The notes: generated by a model not told the origin, from the sequence alone. Shown: positions 34,049-43,953, numbered from the stretch's first letter. The stretch: DNA of 64,000 nt from Lachnospiraceae bacterium AM48-27BH (GCA_003478355.1 QUFC01000007.1:1-64000); one strand, 5' to 3'. Translations and numbers: made by a program.

Positions 34049-34906
34049 ATGGCAAATAAAATAGTTAGGGAAATTATTCACGCAAAAGGAATTGATATTG
34101 GGATTTACACGAAAGATTTTGAAAATGAATATATTTCGTTGACAGATATTGCAAAATATAGAAATGATAATGATCCCAGATTTGTCATTCAGAACTGGAT
34201 GCGAAACAGAAATACAGTTGAGTTTTTGGCTGTTTGGGAAGAACTTCATAATCCAGATTTTAACCGTGTGCAATTCGAGGCGGTTAGAAGTGAGGCAGGA
34301 TTAAACAGGTTTGTTATGACGCCAACCAAATGGATTGAACAGACCAATGCTATTGGAATAGTGTCAAAAGCAGGCAGATATGGTGGAGGAACTTATGCAC
34401 ATAGCGATATTGCAATGGCATTTGCTACATGGATTTCTCCGGAATTTCAACTGTATATTATGAAAGATTACCGCAGGTTAAAACAAGATGAAAATAGTCG
34501 ATTTTCATTGGACTGGAACTTGAACAGGGCTTTATCAAAGGTGAACTACCGTATTCACACGGATGCGGTGAAGGAAAATTTGATTCCACCAGAGCTAACA
34601 CCAGAACAGATTGCTTATACATATGCCAGTGAAGCAGATCTTTTAAATGTTGCTTTATTTGGTCAGACTGCAAAGCAATGGAAAAATAATAATCCGGGTA
34701 AAAAGGGGAATGTGCGTGATGATGCAAATTTAAATCAGTTGTTGGTGTTGGCAAATATGGAAAGTTATAATGCTATTTTAATTGAGCAGGGGAAATCTCA
34801 ATCAGAAAGACTTATATTGCTTAGAAATTTGGCAATCAGGCAGATGGATACATTAGTCAGTATCAATCTGTCGGCAGTTTCGGCACTTCCTGGAGGTGAT
34901 ATGTAA
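34049..34906 (+). CDS. KilA-N domain protein
   Basis: A 285-residue protein with the KilA-N DNA-binding domain of phage and plasmid origin (YISLTDIAKYRNDNDPRFVI, then NWMRNRNTVEFL, TPTKWIEQTNAIGI, GGGTYAHSDIAMAFATWISP). The C-terminal half (LPPELTPEQIAYTYASEADL-like, then LNQLLVLANMESYNAILIEQ) fits the antirepressor/ORF6N class. It starts two bases after the repaired XRE stop and ends at the ribosome site of the recombinase. Apparently intact. Confidence 0.82.
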   Translation: MANKIVREIIHAKGIDIGIYTKDFENEYISLTDIAKYRNDNDPRFVIQNWMRNRNTVEFLAVWEELHNPDFNRVQFEAVRSEAGLNRFVMTPTKWIEQTNAIGIVSKAGRYGGGTYAHSDIAMAFATWISPEFQLYIMKDYRRLKQDENSRFSLDWNLNRALSKVNYRIHTDAVKENLIPPELTPEQIAYTYASEADLLNVALFGQTAKQWKNNNPGKKGNVRDDANLNQLLVLANMESYNAILIEQGKSQSERLILLRNLAIRQMDTLVSINLSAVSALPGGDM

Positions 34907-34907
34907 A

Positions 34908-35702
34908 TTGAAGAAAGAGAAAATCAAAGTATATTTATACACCCGTGTCTTGACAACCATGCAGATAGATGGCTATTCTCTGGATGCACAGAAAACAAAA
35001 ATGAAAGCATTCTGCGACTATAATGAATATGAAATTGCCGGTGAGTATGAGGATGCAGGAAAATCCGGCAAATCAATAGAGGGAAGAGTTTCATTTAATC
35101 AGATGATGGAGGATATTAAGTCAGGAAAAGATGGAGTATCTTATGTTCTTGTATCTAAACTTTCCAGATTTGGAAGAAATGCGGCAGATGTACTTGCAAC
35201 ATTACAAGTAATGCAGGATTTTGGAGTGAATCTGATTTGTGTGGAGGACGGAATAGATTCATCCAAAGATGCCGGGAAGCTTATGATATCTGTTCTGTCA
35301 GCAGTGGCAGAGATTGAACGTGAGAACATTCGTGTTCAGACCATGGAAGGCAGGATGCAGAAAGCCAGGGGAGGCAAATGGAATGGCGGTTTTGCACCGT
35401 ATGGGTATTCTCTCATTGATGGAAAATTGGAAGTAAATGAAGAAGAGGCAGTGGCTATCAGAATGATATTTGACCAATATGTAAATACGGATTTGGGTGC
35501 AAATGGAATTGCAAAGTATCTTGAAAATCATGGAATCCATAAGATAGCCAGACAGAATGGTAAAAATCCGTTATTTGATGCTGCTCTTATGAACTTTATG
35601 AACAAAGCACATGAAAAATTTTACTACGACAAATCTTTCAGCCGCTCCGGTATGGTAAACTTTGTGTGCATAGTACATTCCTCATTTCAAAGATATAGAT
35701 AG
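34908..35702 (+). pseudogene. large serine recombinase, truncated and lacking the catalytic serine
   Basis: The N-terminal resolvase domain is easily recognised (KVYLYTRV, MQIDGYSLDAQKTKM, VSKLSRFGRNAADVL, EIERENIRVQTMEGR), followed by the start of the recombinase domain (GGFAPYGYSLIDGKL). In active members the segment is YTRVST with Ser as nucleophile; here it is YTRVLT, consistent with one TCG-to-TTG change. The protein ends at about 265 residues, while large serine recombinases exceed 450, so zinc-ribbon and coiled-coil parts are lost. Likely start is TTG at 34908 with GGAGGT 10 bases upstream. Confidence 0.8.
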
Positions 35703-35763
35703 ATTAACCATGATATTGGTGCAGAATAAAGTGAATTCTAATTCATGTCTTGTCTAGAATATT

Positions 35764-35940
35764 GGAAAAAATCATAAAGAGGATCAATTTAGAAGTATAA
35801 CGAATGAGGCAAAGACACTTTATATGATTTTTAACAAGATGCTGAGGGAACTGGAGGCACATAATTTGATTTATCAAAGCCATCAGGGATTAGGAAATCC
35901 TCATGTATTTACAGAGCAAGGCATTAATAAGAATCTTTAA
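35764..35940 (+). pseudogene. replication-initiator (RepA-like) remnant joined to an ORF6N-type end
   Basis: The frame KEDQFRSITNEAKTLYMIFN, then KMLRELEAHNLIYQSHQGLG, N-P resembles the two ends of a RepA N-domain with the middle deleted. It continues as HVFTEQGI, a phrase typical of ORF6N/antirepressor proteins, before a stop. No intact gene remains. Confidence 0.4.
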
Positions 35941-36048
35941 GAAAATGAAAGATTACATATTAGAAAATCGTGATTTAATAGGTCAGCGGGAAATACTTCA
36001 GTTAAGCATGGAAACTGCTAACAACAGAATAGAAATAGCAGTAAAAGC
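35941..36048 (+). pseudogene. ORF6N-type C-terminal remnant
   Basis: KDYILENRDLIGQREILQLS followed by METANNRIEI resembles the tail of ORF6N-domain phage proteins. It lies in a different frame from the preceding HVFTEQGI fragment, so both deletion and frameshift have occurred. Confidence 0.35.
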
Positions 36049-36213
36049 GGTGGTGAAAATTTCAGCTTGTTTGATCCAGCAGTTCTGGATGAAATTTCCC
36101 GAATGAAGGAAAAAAACATTGTTGTTGAAATTCTAAAAAAGCTCATGGCTGAGCAAGTATCTTTGTATAAGAGAAGAAGATTTATTCTGATTCAGAGCTT
36201 GAGGAAGATTTAA
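36049..36213 (+). pseudogene. C-terminal remnant of a type I restriction HsdR subunit
   Basis: The frame FSLFDPAVLDEISRMKEKNI, then VVEILKKLMAEQVSLYKRR, has the form of the DUF3387-type C-terminus of HsdR. Only about 45 recognisable residues persist, and no hsdM or hsdS is present. Confidence 0.4.
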
Positions 36214-36242
36214 CTATCCGGAATTTCCGGATAGTTCAAACT

Positions 36243-36491
36243 GAAGGAATCTTAGCAGCATTAGGAATTCCTGCATCCAATGCAATAAATATGTTTTACA
36301 AACAAATTATTCTTCAAAGAGGACTTCCTTTTGAAGTGAAAATGCCATCCGCTCGTCCTGTAGACGTTAGTGCATTATCAGAAGCACAGATGAATGCAGA
36401 ATTAGAGAAAGGATATGCGGATATGCAGGCTGGTCGTACTAGATCAGCAAAATCTGTTTTTGCTGATATCCGCAAGGATTACAATTTATGA
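36243..36491 (+). pseudogene. RelB/DinJ-type antitoxin remnant
   Basis: ILAALGIPASNAINMFYKQI, then ILQRGLPFEV and ARPVDVSALSEAQMNAELEK is a RelB/DinJ antitoxin from its second ribbon-helix-helix strand onward. The DNA-binding N-terminus is replaced by unrelated sequence (SDSELEEDLTIRNFRIVQTE) that resembles a RhuM-type protein. The stop TGA overlaps the next ATG (ATGA at 36488-36491), the normal coupling with the toxin gene. Confidence 0.6.
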
Positions 36492-36738
36492 TTTATGATA
36501 TCGTGCTTTCAGATCAAGCCGAGATAGACCTTCGTGGAATCTTGATCATATGCCGAAGAGATATCGACAATATGAATTGGAACCATGGAAAAGTCGAGGG
36601 CTACGCGTAGTGCCAGTAGACAATTATCTTGTTCTATATATTCCGGATGATGATACACAAGTGGTTACGATTATCCGTGTTATGTACGGTGGACGAGATG
36701 TGGATACGCAATTAAACAGATTTACAAAAACAAAATAA
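36488..36738 (+). pseudogene. RelE/ParE-type toxin with internal deletion
   Basis: The start MIYDIVLSDQAEIDLRGI and the end DHMPKRYRQYELEPW, then GLRVVPVDNYLVLYIPDD and VMYGGRDVDTQL belong to a RelE/ParE-fold toxin. About 30 central residues are missing and the two parts are in different frames. The toxin is therefore inactive, which fits the degraded antitoxin. Confidence 0.6.
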
Positions 36739-36887
36739 TTTGAAAGCATCAATCAGAAATGGTTGGTGCTTTTTTCACTTTATAGGATTAGGGTGTCAAA
36801 AGCACCATTTTAATACTTGATTTTATTTGTACCCTGAAAATTTAAGAAATTCTGGATATCCGGAACCAGGAAAGGATTCCGTTCTGG

Positions 36888-37025
36888 TCATTGTTCCAGT
36901 CCGTTTCGGGCGGTTCCGAGAACCTGTAGATTCGGATCAAGGGATTCAACAGCAGATCGAAGTCCGTTACGGATTGATGCTTCATCATCAGCGATGAGGA
37001 CAGAAACTGCAGATGGAGTATTCAT
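36888..37025 (-). pseudogene. receiver-domain N-terminal fragment of a response regulator
   Basis: On the minus strand, 45 codons read PSAVSVLIADDEASIRNGLR then SAVESLDPNLQVLGTARNGL and stop. The acidic pair DD is present, but the phospho-acceptor aspartate and everything after are gone. It lies upstream of the ABC operon, which now has a different regulator downstream, and may be the relic of an earlier regulatory pair. Confidence 0.55.
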
Positions 37026-37229
37026 GAATAAAAGTCCTTTCAACAAAGATGTCATACAAAGTTGCATATGTTAATTATACTACAAAGGGATAGGGAAAAC
37101 AATAAGATATGTGTCGGTAATGATACATAATGCACAAGAAAACAATAAAAACATCAAAAAAACAATACAAAGTTCAGAATAACAAAAGAAAGGTCAGAAA
37201 AATAAATGGAAAATTGCACAAAGAAAACA

Positions 37230-37235
37230 TATAAT
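37230..37235 (+). promoter_or_regulatory. possible -10 box of the sugar-phosphate ABC operon
   Basis: TATAAT 70 bases before the start, with only a weak TGGAAA at -35 spacing 17, as expected for an activator-dependent promoter. Upstream, GTTCAGAATAA and GTCAGAAAAAT (37173-37200) form a loose direct repeat that could bind the AraC-type regulator encoded at 45670. Confidence 0.4.
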
Positions 37236-37304
37236 ATCAGTATCGGGACAGACAAAATCCCAAGTTCGTGAATTAAATATTTAAAAAGAAAAGGAGAGGG
37301 TATT

Positions 37305-38432
37305 ATGAGAAAACGTTTGACAGCAGCAACACTGGCAGCACTTATGGCACTGAGCATGACCGCATGCAGTGGTGGTAAAGCAGCAGAGACAACCGCAGCT
37401 CCGGAGACCAAGGTAGAAGAGACCAAGGCTGAGGAGTCAAAGGTAGAAGAGACAAAGGCTGAGACCGAGGCTGCAAAAGACGGAGAGAAGAAACCAGAAG
37501 ATTATACGGGAAGTGTTGTTGTTTATTCTCCACATGATGCCGATCCTCTGAACGCAGGTGTGAACCTGTTTATGGAGAAGTATCCGAACGTGAAGGTAGA
37601 AGTTGTAGCGGCAGGTACTGGAGAGTTATGTAACCGTATTGCAGCAGAATCTGCAAACCCGATTGCAGACGTGCTCTGGGGAGGCGGTGCTGACTCCTTA
37701 GCAGCATTCAAGGAATACTTCCAGCCATATGTATGTGCCAATGATGAATTTATCGGTGATGCTTACAAGGATCCAGACGATTTATGGATCGGAGAGAGCC
37801 CGCTTCCAATGGTTATCTTTTATAATAAAGACCTGATTGAGAAAGACGGACTGACCATTCCGGAGTCCTGGGAAGATTTAACAAAACCTGAATGGAAAGG
37901 CAAAATTGCTTACTGTCTGCCATCCAAATCCGGTTCCGCTTATACACAGCTTTGTACCATGATCCTTGGTCATGGCGGCAAGGAAGCTGGATGGGATTTC
38001 ATCAAACAGTTATATGATAACCTGGATGGAAAGATCGTAGACTCTTCTGGTAAATGCCACAAGATGGTAGCAGATGGTGAATTCTATGTAGGACTGACGA
38101 TCGAGAAATCCGCAATCAAATATGCAGATGATCCATCCGTTGGATTTGTATATCCAAAAGACGGTACCAGTGCAGTTCCTGATGGCGTTGCATTAGTAAA
38201 GGGATGCCCGAACGAAGAGAATGCGAAATTGTTTATCGATTTTGTAACCTCCAAAGAGTGCCAGACTGAGCAGAGCCAGAACTGGGGACGCCGTCCGGTA
38301 AGAAGCGATATGGAAGTTGGAGAAGGCATGGCCAAGTTAGAGGATCTGGTATTAGTAGATTATGACTTTGACTGGGCAGCAAATGAAAAAGAAGCGAACA
38401 TTGAGAAATTCAATGATATCATGGTGAACTAA
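37305..38432 (+). CDS. ABC transporter substrate-binding lipoprotein (iron(III)/AfuA-like family 1)
   Basis: A 375-residue lipoprotein: signal peptide ending LSMTAC (Cys21), then a Glu/Lys/Thr repeat linker (VEETKAEESKVEETKAE) and a two-lobed binding domain starting GSVVVYSPHDADPLN. The fold class includes FbpA and AfuA. AfuA proteins were annotated as iron binders but shown in Actinobacillus to bind hexose phosphates. Tyrosine ligands expected of FbpA are not obvious near the C-terminus. Linkage to phosphoglucomutase and a sensor triad favours a sugar phosphate; this is inference. Confidence 0.85.
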   Translation: MRKRLTAATLAALMALSMTACSGGKAAETTAAPETKVEETKAEESKVEETKAETEAAKDGEKKPEDYTGSVVVYSPHDADPLNAGVNLFMEKYPNVKVEVVAAGTGELCNRIAAESANPIADVLWGGGADSLAAFKEYFQPYVCANDEFIGDAYKDPDDLWIGESPLPMVIFYNKDLIEKDGLTIPESWEDLTKPEWKGKIAYCLPSKSGSAYTQLCTMILGHGGKEAGWDFIKQLYDNLDGKIVDSSGKCHKMVADGEFYVGLTIEKSAIKYADDPSVGFVYPKDGTSAVPDGVALVKGCPNEENAKLFIDFVTSKECQTEQSQNWGRRPVRSDMEVGEGMAKLEDLVLVDYDFDWAANEKEANIEKFNDIMVN

Positions 38433-38448
38433 TACGGTTCATGAAAAA

Positions 38449-38480
38449 GACCGCCTTGCCCATAAGGGCGGGCGGTTTTT
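38449..38480 (+). terminator. intercistronic terminator-like hairpin after the binding-protein gene
   Basis: GACCGCC...GGGCGGT forms a GC-rich stem followed by TTTTTC, 16 bases after the stop codon and 37 bases before the ATPase gene. Such hairpins give more binding protein than membrane components. Confidence 0.7.
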
Positions 38481-38517
38481 CGATGAAACCGCAAAACAAG
38501 AAATGGAGGAAACAGGT

Positions 38518-39597
38518 ATGAGTCATGCAGTGGTCATAAAAAAAGCCGTAAAAAAATATGGAAACTTTACAGCGTTGAATGGGGTAGATTTAGAGATTAA
38601 ACCGGGTGAGTTTTTTACACTGCTTGGCCCGTCCGGATGTGGAAAAACCACACTTCTTCGTATGATCGCCGGATTTAACAGCGTAGACGGCGGCGAGATC
38701 TGCTTCGATGAGAAGGTGATCAACAACTTAGAAGCTCATAAGCGGGACATCGGTATGGTATTCCAGAACTATGCGATTTTCCCGCATCTGACTGTGGCGG
38801 AGAACGTGGCCTATGGATTGAAAGCGAAAAAATGTCCCAAAGAGCAGATTCCAGGAAAAGTAGAGGAAGCTCTGGATCTGGTACAGATCAAGAATTTAAA
38901 GGACAGAAAGCCGAATGAGCTTTCCGGTGGACAGCAGCAGCGTGTGGCGCTGGCCAGAGCGTTTGTCATCGAGCCGGGCGTTCTTCTGATGGATGAGCCA
39001 CTTTCCAATCTGGATGCGAAGCTGCGTGTACAGATGAGAACTGCCATTAAGAAGCTGCAGAGGCGTCTGGGAATTACTACCATTTATGTTACCCACGATC
39101 AGGAAGAGGCTCTGGCCATCTCTGACCGGATCGCAGTTATGAAAGAAGGGAACATCATGCAGGTGGGAACCCCGGAATCTATCTATAAGAAACCGGAGAA
39201 TACCTTTGTTGCCGGATTTATCGGTGTATCCAATTTCGTAGAGTGTGAGGTTAAAGGAGATAATCCGGAAGCAGCGGTTCTGGATATTAAGGGAGAGTGT
39301 AAGATCACCTGTCAGTTAAAGAAGCCATTTTCCGGCAAAGGTATTATTTCTGCAAGACCGGAGCAGCTGTTCTTTGATGAGAAGGAAGGTCTTCCGGGAA
39401 AAATTATAATGTCAACCTTCTTGGGTGACTTTATCGAGTATGAGATTGAGCTGGACAATGGCCAGACCTTGCAGTTGAATGAGTACACCAAGGATGTGCA
39501 GACCGTCAGACCGGATGGACAGAATGTGAAAGTGAACTTTGATATCCACGCTGCAGGCGTTTACGATGCCGCTACCCAGGAGGTGATTTCATGGTAA
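38518..39597 (+). CDS. ABC transporter ATP-binding protein (FbpC/PotA-like)
   Basis: A 359-residue ATPase. Walker A is LLGPSGCGKTTLLRMIAG near 37-54, Q-loop FQNYAIFPHLTV, signature LSGGQQQRVALARA near 137, Walker B GVLLMDEPLSNLD and the H-loop YVTHDQEEA. The C-terminal TOBE/MOI-like domain runs from about 235. The ATG at 38518 follows GGAGGA. Its stop overlaps the start of the permease gene by seven bases. Confidence 0.9.
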   Translation: MSHAVVIKKAVKKYGNFTALNGVDLEIKPGEFFTLLGPSGCGKTTLLRMIAGFNSVDGGEICFDEKVINNLEAHKRDIGMVFQNYAIFPHLTVAENVAYGLKAKKCPKEQIPGKVEEALDLVQIKNLKDRKPNELSGGQQQRVALARAFVIEPGVLLMDEPLSNLDAKLRVQMRTAIKKLQRRLGITTIYVTHDQEEALAISDRIAVMKEGNIMQVGTPESIYKKPENTFVAGFIGVSNFVECEVKGDNPEAAVLDIKGECKITCQLKKPFSGKGIISARPEQLFFDEKEGLPGKIIMSTFLGDFIEYEIELDNGQTLQLNEYTKDVQTVRPDGQNVKVNFDIHAAGVYDAATQEVISW

Positions 39598-41238
39598 CTA
39601 AGAAAAGACTGGACTTCTGGTTTTGGGTAAAACTGCTGGTAATCGGATTTATGCTGGTATTTCTGATCTACCCGTTCTGTACCCTGATCACCCGGAGCTT
39701 TTTCTCAGCGAAAACGGAGCAGTTTTCCCTGGAAAATTATATCCGTTTCTTTACGAAAAAATATTATTACTCTGCATTGGGCCGAAGCCTGTTCGTATCC
39801 TGTGTGACCACCTGCACCGCCCTGTTGGTTGGCGTGCCTATGGCTTACGTGATGTCCCGTTATAACGTATTTGGCAAGAACTTTATCCATATTTTCATTA
39901 TCATGAGTTTGATGAGCCCGCCATTTATCGGTGCATACAGCTGGATCATGCTCTTTGGCCGTGCAGGTCTGGTGACGAAAGCATTTGCCAATATTGGAAT
40001 CCATCTTCCGAGTATTTACGGAAAACTGGGTATTATCCTGGTATTTACGTTTAAATTGTTCCCGTATGTGTATCTGTATACCTCCGGTGCCATGGGAAGT
40101 ATCGATTCCAGCATCGAGGAGGCGGCGGAAAACTTAGGAAGCAACAAGTTACGTCGTCTGTGTACCATCACACTTCCGGTTGTGGCTCCATCCATCGCGG
40201 CAGGCGCTATCATGGTATTTATGACCAGCCTGGCAGATTCGGTACCCCGATGCTGATTGGTGAAGGTTATATGGTGCTTCCGGTTCTTGTATACAATGAA
40301 TACATGAGTGAGATCGGCGGTAACGCCCACTTGGCAAGCGCGTTGTCTGTTGTAGTTGTGTTATGTTCCACCACAGTCCTTCTGATCCAGAAATATTTCG
40401 TCAGCCGGAAAAATTATGTGATGACTGCTATGAGACCTCCGAAGGAAGAAGTGCTTCACGGCGCAAAACGGGTAGTGGTTACCTTACCAGTGCTTTTAGT
40501 GACATTGATTGGAATTATGCCACAGATCGTGGTAATCGTCAGCAGCTTCATTAAGTGTGATTTCACCGGATTTAAGAAAGGCTTCAGCATTGACAGTTAT
40601 GTGACTATTTTTAACCGTCTGTGGACGAATATCCGCAATACCTTTGTGTTCTCATCGGTTGCCATTGTATTTATTATCATTTTAGGCATGCTGATTTCTT
40701 ACATCGTGGTGAGACAGAAGGGGCTGGCGGGACAGCTGATGGATCTGCTGATCATGTTCCCATTTGTGATTCCTGGTGCGGTTCTTGGTATCAGCTTGAT
40801 CGTGGCATTTAATAAACAGCCAGTGATTCTTACCGGTACAGCAGCTATTATGATCATCGCTTTTATTGTCCGGAAACTGCCGTATACGGTCCGTTCCGGC
40901 AGCGCATTTTACAGCAGATGGATGTCAGTGTGGAAGAAGCTTCCATCAGTCTGGGAGTGTCCCCGATGAAGACATTTTTCCATGTGACAGCACGTCTGAT
41001 GGCACCTGGTATTCTGTCCGGCGCGATCTTGAGCTGGATTACCTGCATTAATGAGCTTTCTTCCAGCGTTATGTTATATGGAGGAAAGACCAGTACCATC
41101 TCCGTGGCCATTTACACGGAGGTTGTGAGAAATAGTTTCGGTACGGCGGCAGCGCTGGCTTCGATCCTGACAGTCAGCACAGTCATTTCTCTTCTGATCT
41201 TCTTAAAAGTCAGCAAGGGCAAAGTATCGGTTGTATAA
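39591..41238 (+). CDS. ABC transporter permease, fused FbpB type (two frameshifts as read)
   Basis: About 550 residues and twelve membrane segments in two homologous halves, the FbpB/ThiP arrangement. Each half should carry an EAA loop: first SIDSSIEEAAENLGSNKLR, second MDVSVEEASISLGVSPMKTF. The sequence breaks twice. At 40238-40239 one T is missing from GATTTC (restoring SLADFGTPMLIGEGY), and at 40907-40910 one T is missing (restoring SAFLQQMDVSVEE). Both repairs rebuild conserved sequence exactly, so the gene is probably intact in the organism. Confidence 0.85.
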
Positions 41239-41344
41239 TTGGGGATTTGACGCAAAACAAAGTTCCTGTGGTGACAGGAAATGTTATTTTGGCGAAACGT
41301 TGCGTATAGATGGAATCGTTTGTGTTGCGAAAAGAGGAAAAAAC

Positions 41345-42787
41345 ATGGTAAAATTTGGTACTGGCGGATGGAGAGCAATTATTGGCGAAGAATTTACAAA
41401 GGAAAATATTCAGAAGCTGGCATTGGCGCTCTGCTTAAAGATCAAAGCAGAACATGTGGAAGACCAGGAGATTGTCATCGGCTATGACCGCCGTTTCTTA
41501 TCAAAAGAGGCGGTGATCTGGGCGTGTCAGATCTTTGGAAAACAGGGGATCAAAGTGCTGTTCGTAGACCGCAGTTCTCCAACACCGTTAATTATGTTTT
41601 ATGTGATGAAACACGAATTACCGTATGGCCTGATGGTGACAGCCAGCCATAACCCGGCGATCTACAATGGAATCAAGGTATTTACCAAAGGCGGACGGGA
41701 TGCGGATGAGCACCAGACTGCCCAGATCGAGCAGTATCTGGTACAGGCAGAGAAGATCTACGAGAAGGATGACAGCGAGGAAGGTCAGATGCCTCCTCAT
41801 TCATACCTGGATCTGGTGAAAAGCGGTATGGTAGTGGAAATGAACCCCATGAACGAGTATCTGGACAATATCATTTCCATGATCAATATAGACGCTATCC
41901 GGGAGCGGGATTTAAGGATTGCTATTGATCCCATGTATGGAGTCAGCTTAACTGCTTTATGTACGATTCTGTCCATCGCCCGTTGTACGGTGGAGACCAT
42001 CAATGCCCAGCACGATACACTGTTTGGCGGGAAAGTGCCTGCACCGACAGAAGATACGCTGCGGAACCTTCAAAATTATGTACTGGACCGTTATTGTGAC
42101 ATCGGAATCGCTACCGATGGCGATGCGGACCGGCTTGGCGTCATTGATGATAAGGGTCATTACCTGCATGCCAACACCATTTTAGTGATGTTGTATTACT
42201 ACCTGCTGAAATACAAGGGGTGGCGGGGGCCGGCGGTAAGAAATATTTCTACCACCCATGTATTAGACCGTGTGGCGGAGAGCTTTGGGCAGAAATGTTA
42301 TGAGGTTCCCGTTGGATTTAAGTATATTTCTGCAAAGATGCAGGAGACGGATGCCATTATCGGCGGCGAGTCTTCCGGTGGTCTGACGGTGAAAGGGCAT
42401 ATTCATGGTAAGGACGGTATTTATGCTGCATCCCTTCTGGTGGAGATGATCGCAGTCAGCGGTAAGAAGCTGTCGGAGATTGCGGAAGATATCCGGAAGG
42501 AATATGGAGAGATCCATATGGAAGAGCGGGCGTACCGCTTTACCTTAGAAGAAAAAGAGCGGATCCAGAAGGTGCTGATGGAAGATAAGGGATTGCCGGA
42601 ACTGCCATTTGCTGCGGATCATGTGTCTTATCTGGATGGCTGCAAGGTGTATTTCCAGAATGGTGGCTGGGTAAGCGCCCGGTTCTCCGGAACGGAGCCG
42701 TTACTTCGGATTTTCTGCGAGATGGAGACCGAGCATGAGGCTGTTCAGGTCTGCGAGATTTTTGAGGAATATTTACATTTACGCTAA
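41345..42787 (+). CDS. phosphoglucomutase/phosphomannomutase (alpha-D-phosphohexomutase)
   Basis: A 480-residue four-domain phosphohexomutase that interconverts hexose 1- and 6-phosphates. Visible are the N-terminal FGTGGWRAIIGEEF, the phosphoserine loop VTASHNPAIYNG (Ser near 100), metal loop TDGDADRLG near 258, sugar-binding GGESSGGL near 342 and the phosphate-binding RFSGTEPLLRI near the end. Start ATG has GAGGAAAA upstream. Directly after the ABC permease; this pairing suggests that an imported hexose phosphate is its substrate. Confidence 0.9.
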   Translation: MVKFGTGGWRAIIGEEFTKENIQKLALALCLKIKAEHVEDQEIVIGYDRRFLSKEAVIWACQIFGKQGIKVLFVDRSSPTPLIMFYVMKHELPYGLMVTASHNPAIYNGIKVFTKGGRDADEHQTAQIEQYLVQAEKIYEKDDSEEGQMPPHSYLDLVKSGMVVEMNPMNEYLDNIISMINIDAIRERDLRIAIDPMYGVSLTALCTILSIARCTVETINAQHDTLFGGKVPAPTEDTLRNLQNYVLDRYCDIGIATDGDADRLGVIDDKGHYLHANTILVMLYYYLLKYKGWRGPAVRNISTTHVLDRVAESFGQKCYEVPVGFKYISAKMQETDAIIGGESSGGLTVKGHIHGKDGIYAASLLVEMIAVSGKKLSEIAEDIRKEYGEIHMEERAYRFTLEEKERIQKVLMEDKGLPELPFAADHVSYLDGCKVYFQNGGWVSARFSGTEPLLRIFCEMETEHEAVQVCEIFEEYLHLR

Positions 42788-42867
42788 GTAAAAAGAGAAA
42801 AATCCCCCTTCTTTGCGGTTTTTTGGTATACTGTAAGTATCGAAAATTCCTGTGGAGAAGGGGGATT

Positions 42868-43953
42868 TTGTGTGAAAATAGTGCAAGTGGTTTTAGGCAT
42901 AAAAGAGAAATTTGCACAGTTGGAGTGGCACTTGGGATAGTGGGTGTCATGACGGGCTGTGAAAAGAAAACTCAGGAAGCACCGATTCTGGCGCAGGCTG
43001 ACCTGGTGATCTATGCGGTACAGGAGCCGTCAGTCTATGAGCCGGTGATCAAAGAATTTGAGGAACGGACAAACCTGGTGGTGGATGTGTGCGTTGGAAC
43101 CACAGAAGAATTAAAGCAGATGCTGTGTAAAGAGCAGACGGATAATCAGATTCAGGAAAGTTATCAGGAACAGCAGAAAACTTTGGACTGGGATCTGGTA
43201 TTTGGCGCAGGGGTAGAGACTCTGGAACAGCTTTCTGATCAATGGCTTTCCTGTGAAAATTCACAGACGGAATCCATTATCCAGGAGTTTGCCAGTCCAG
43301 ACCAGACCTGGACCAGTTTTTCGGCGTTGCCATTGGTGATCATGTACAATACCAATGTGGTGACATACCGGGAACTTCCTGTTGGGTGGGAAAGCCTTTT
43401 AGAGCCCAGATGGAAGGGAAGAGTGGCATTTGTAGATCCGGAAGTCTCCGGGATCGGCGGATTCGCCCTGGCGGCGGCTCACATTACTGGTCCAGATCAG
43501 GAAGATTATGTGAAAAAACTGGCGGAAAATCTGGATTTTCAGACCCTACAGAGTCTCAATCAGGTTAATGAGGGAATTTTAGACGGGCAGTATTCTGTTG
43601 GTGTGACCAGTGAAGAGGCGGCCCAGGCATTGCGGGTTGACGGCGCGGATGTGGATTACATTTACCCGGAAGAAGGAACGGTGGTTGTGGTGGACGGGAC
43701 TGCTATCCGGCGGGGCTGTGTTCATGAAGAGGCGGCAAGGCAGTTCCTGGAATTTACCATCAGCCGGGACGCCCAGGAGATCCTGGTGTCAGATTTAAAC
43801 CGCCGTTCCGTGCGGCGGGATGTGGCTCCGCTTGAGGGTCTGGTTCCCATGGCAAAACTTCCGATCATATCTGCAGGATTAAAGGAACTGTCCTCAGAGA
43901 AAGAAGAAGCTCTGACCGAGTGGAAACAGGTGATGGAAGGAGGCGGATCATGA
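42868..43953 (+). CDS. second substrate-binding lipoprotein, probable HptA-like sensor partner
   Basis: An SBP-fold lipoprotein (lipobox VMTGC) of about 360 residues that resembles the transporter's own binding protein (LVIYAVQEPSVYEPVIKEFE, LEPRWKGRVAF, VDYIYPEEGTVVVVDG, GCVHEEAARQFLEF). It lacks a permease of its own and is followed at once by a histidine kinase and an AraC-type regulator. That three-gene set is the layout of HptA-HptS-HptR, a glucose 6-phosphate sensor in Staphylococcus aureus. The start is uncertain: TTG at 42868 with AGAAGGGG upstream; one missing A near 42876 would allow a GTG start giving V-K-N-S-A-S-G-F-R-H. Confidence 0.8.
   Translation: MCENSASGFRHKREICTVGVALGIVGVMTGCEKKTQEAPILAQADLVIYAVQEPSVYEPVIKEFEERTNLVVDVCVGTTEELKQMLCKEQTDNQIQESYQEQQKTLDWDLVFGAGVETLEQLSDQWLSCENSQTESIIQEFASPDQTWTSFSALPLVIMYNTNVVTYRELPVGWESLLEPRWKGRVAFVDPEVSGIGGFALAAAHITGPDQEDYVKKLAENLDFQTLQSLNQVNEGILDGQYSVGVTSEEAAQALRVDGADVDYIYPEEGTVVVVDGTAIRRGCVHEEAARQFLEFTISRDAQEILVSDLNRRSVRRDVAPLEGLVPMAKLPIISAGLKELSSEKEEALTEWKQVMEGGGS

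Noticed and set aside
34896..35702. Active integrase defining a current mobile island
   Set aside because: The catalytic serine is leucine and the C-terminal DNA-binding part is missing; no attachment site pair was identified.
36243..36738. Functional RelBE toxin-antitoxin pair
   Set aside because: The antitoxin lacks its normal N-terminus, and the toxin has an internal deletion with a frame change.
40160..41238. Separate permease genes in the sugar-phosphate ABC operon
   Set aside because: The three open frames are consecutive parts of one twelve-segment permease; single added bases at 40238 and 40907 rebuild conserved sequence.
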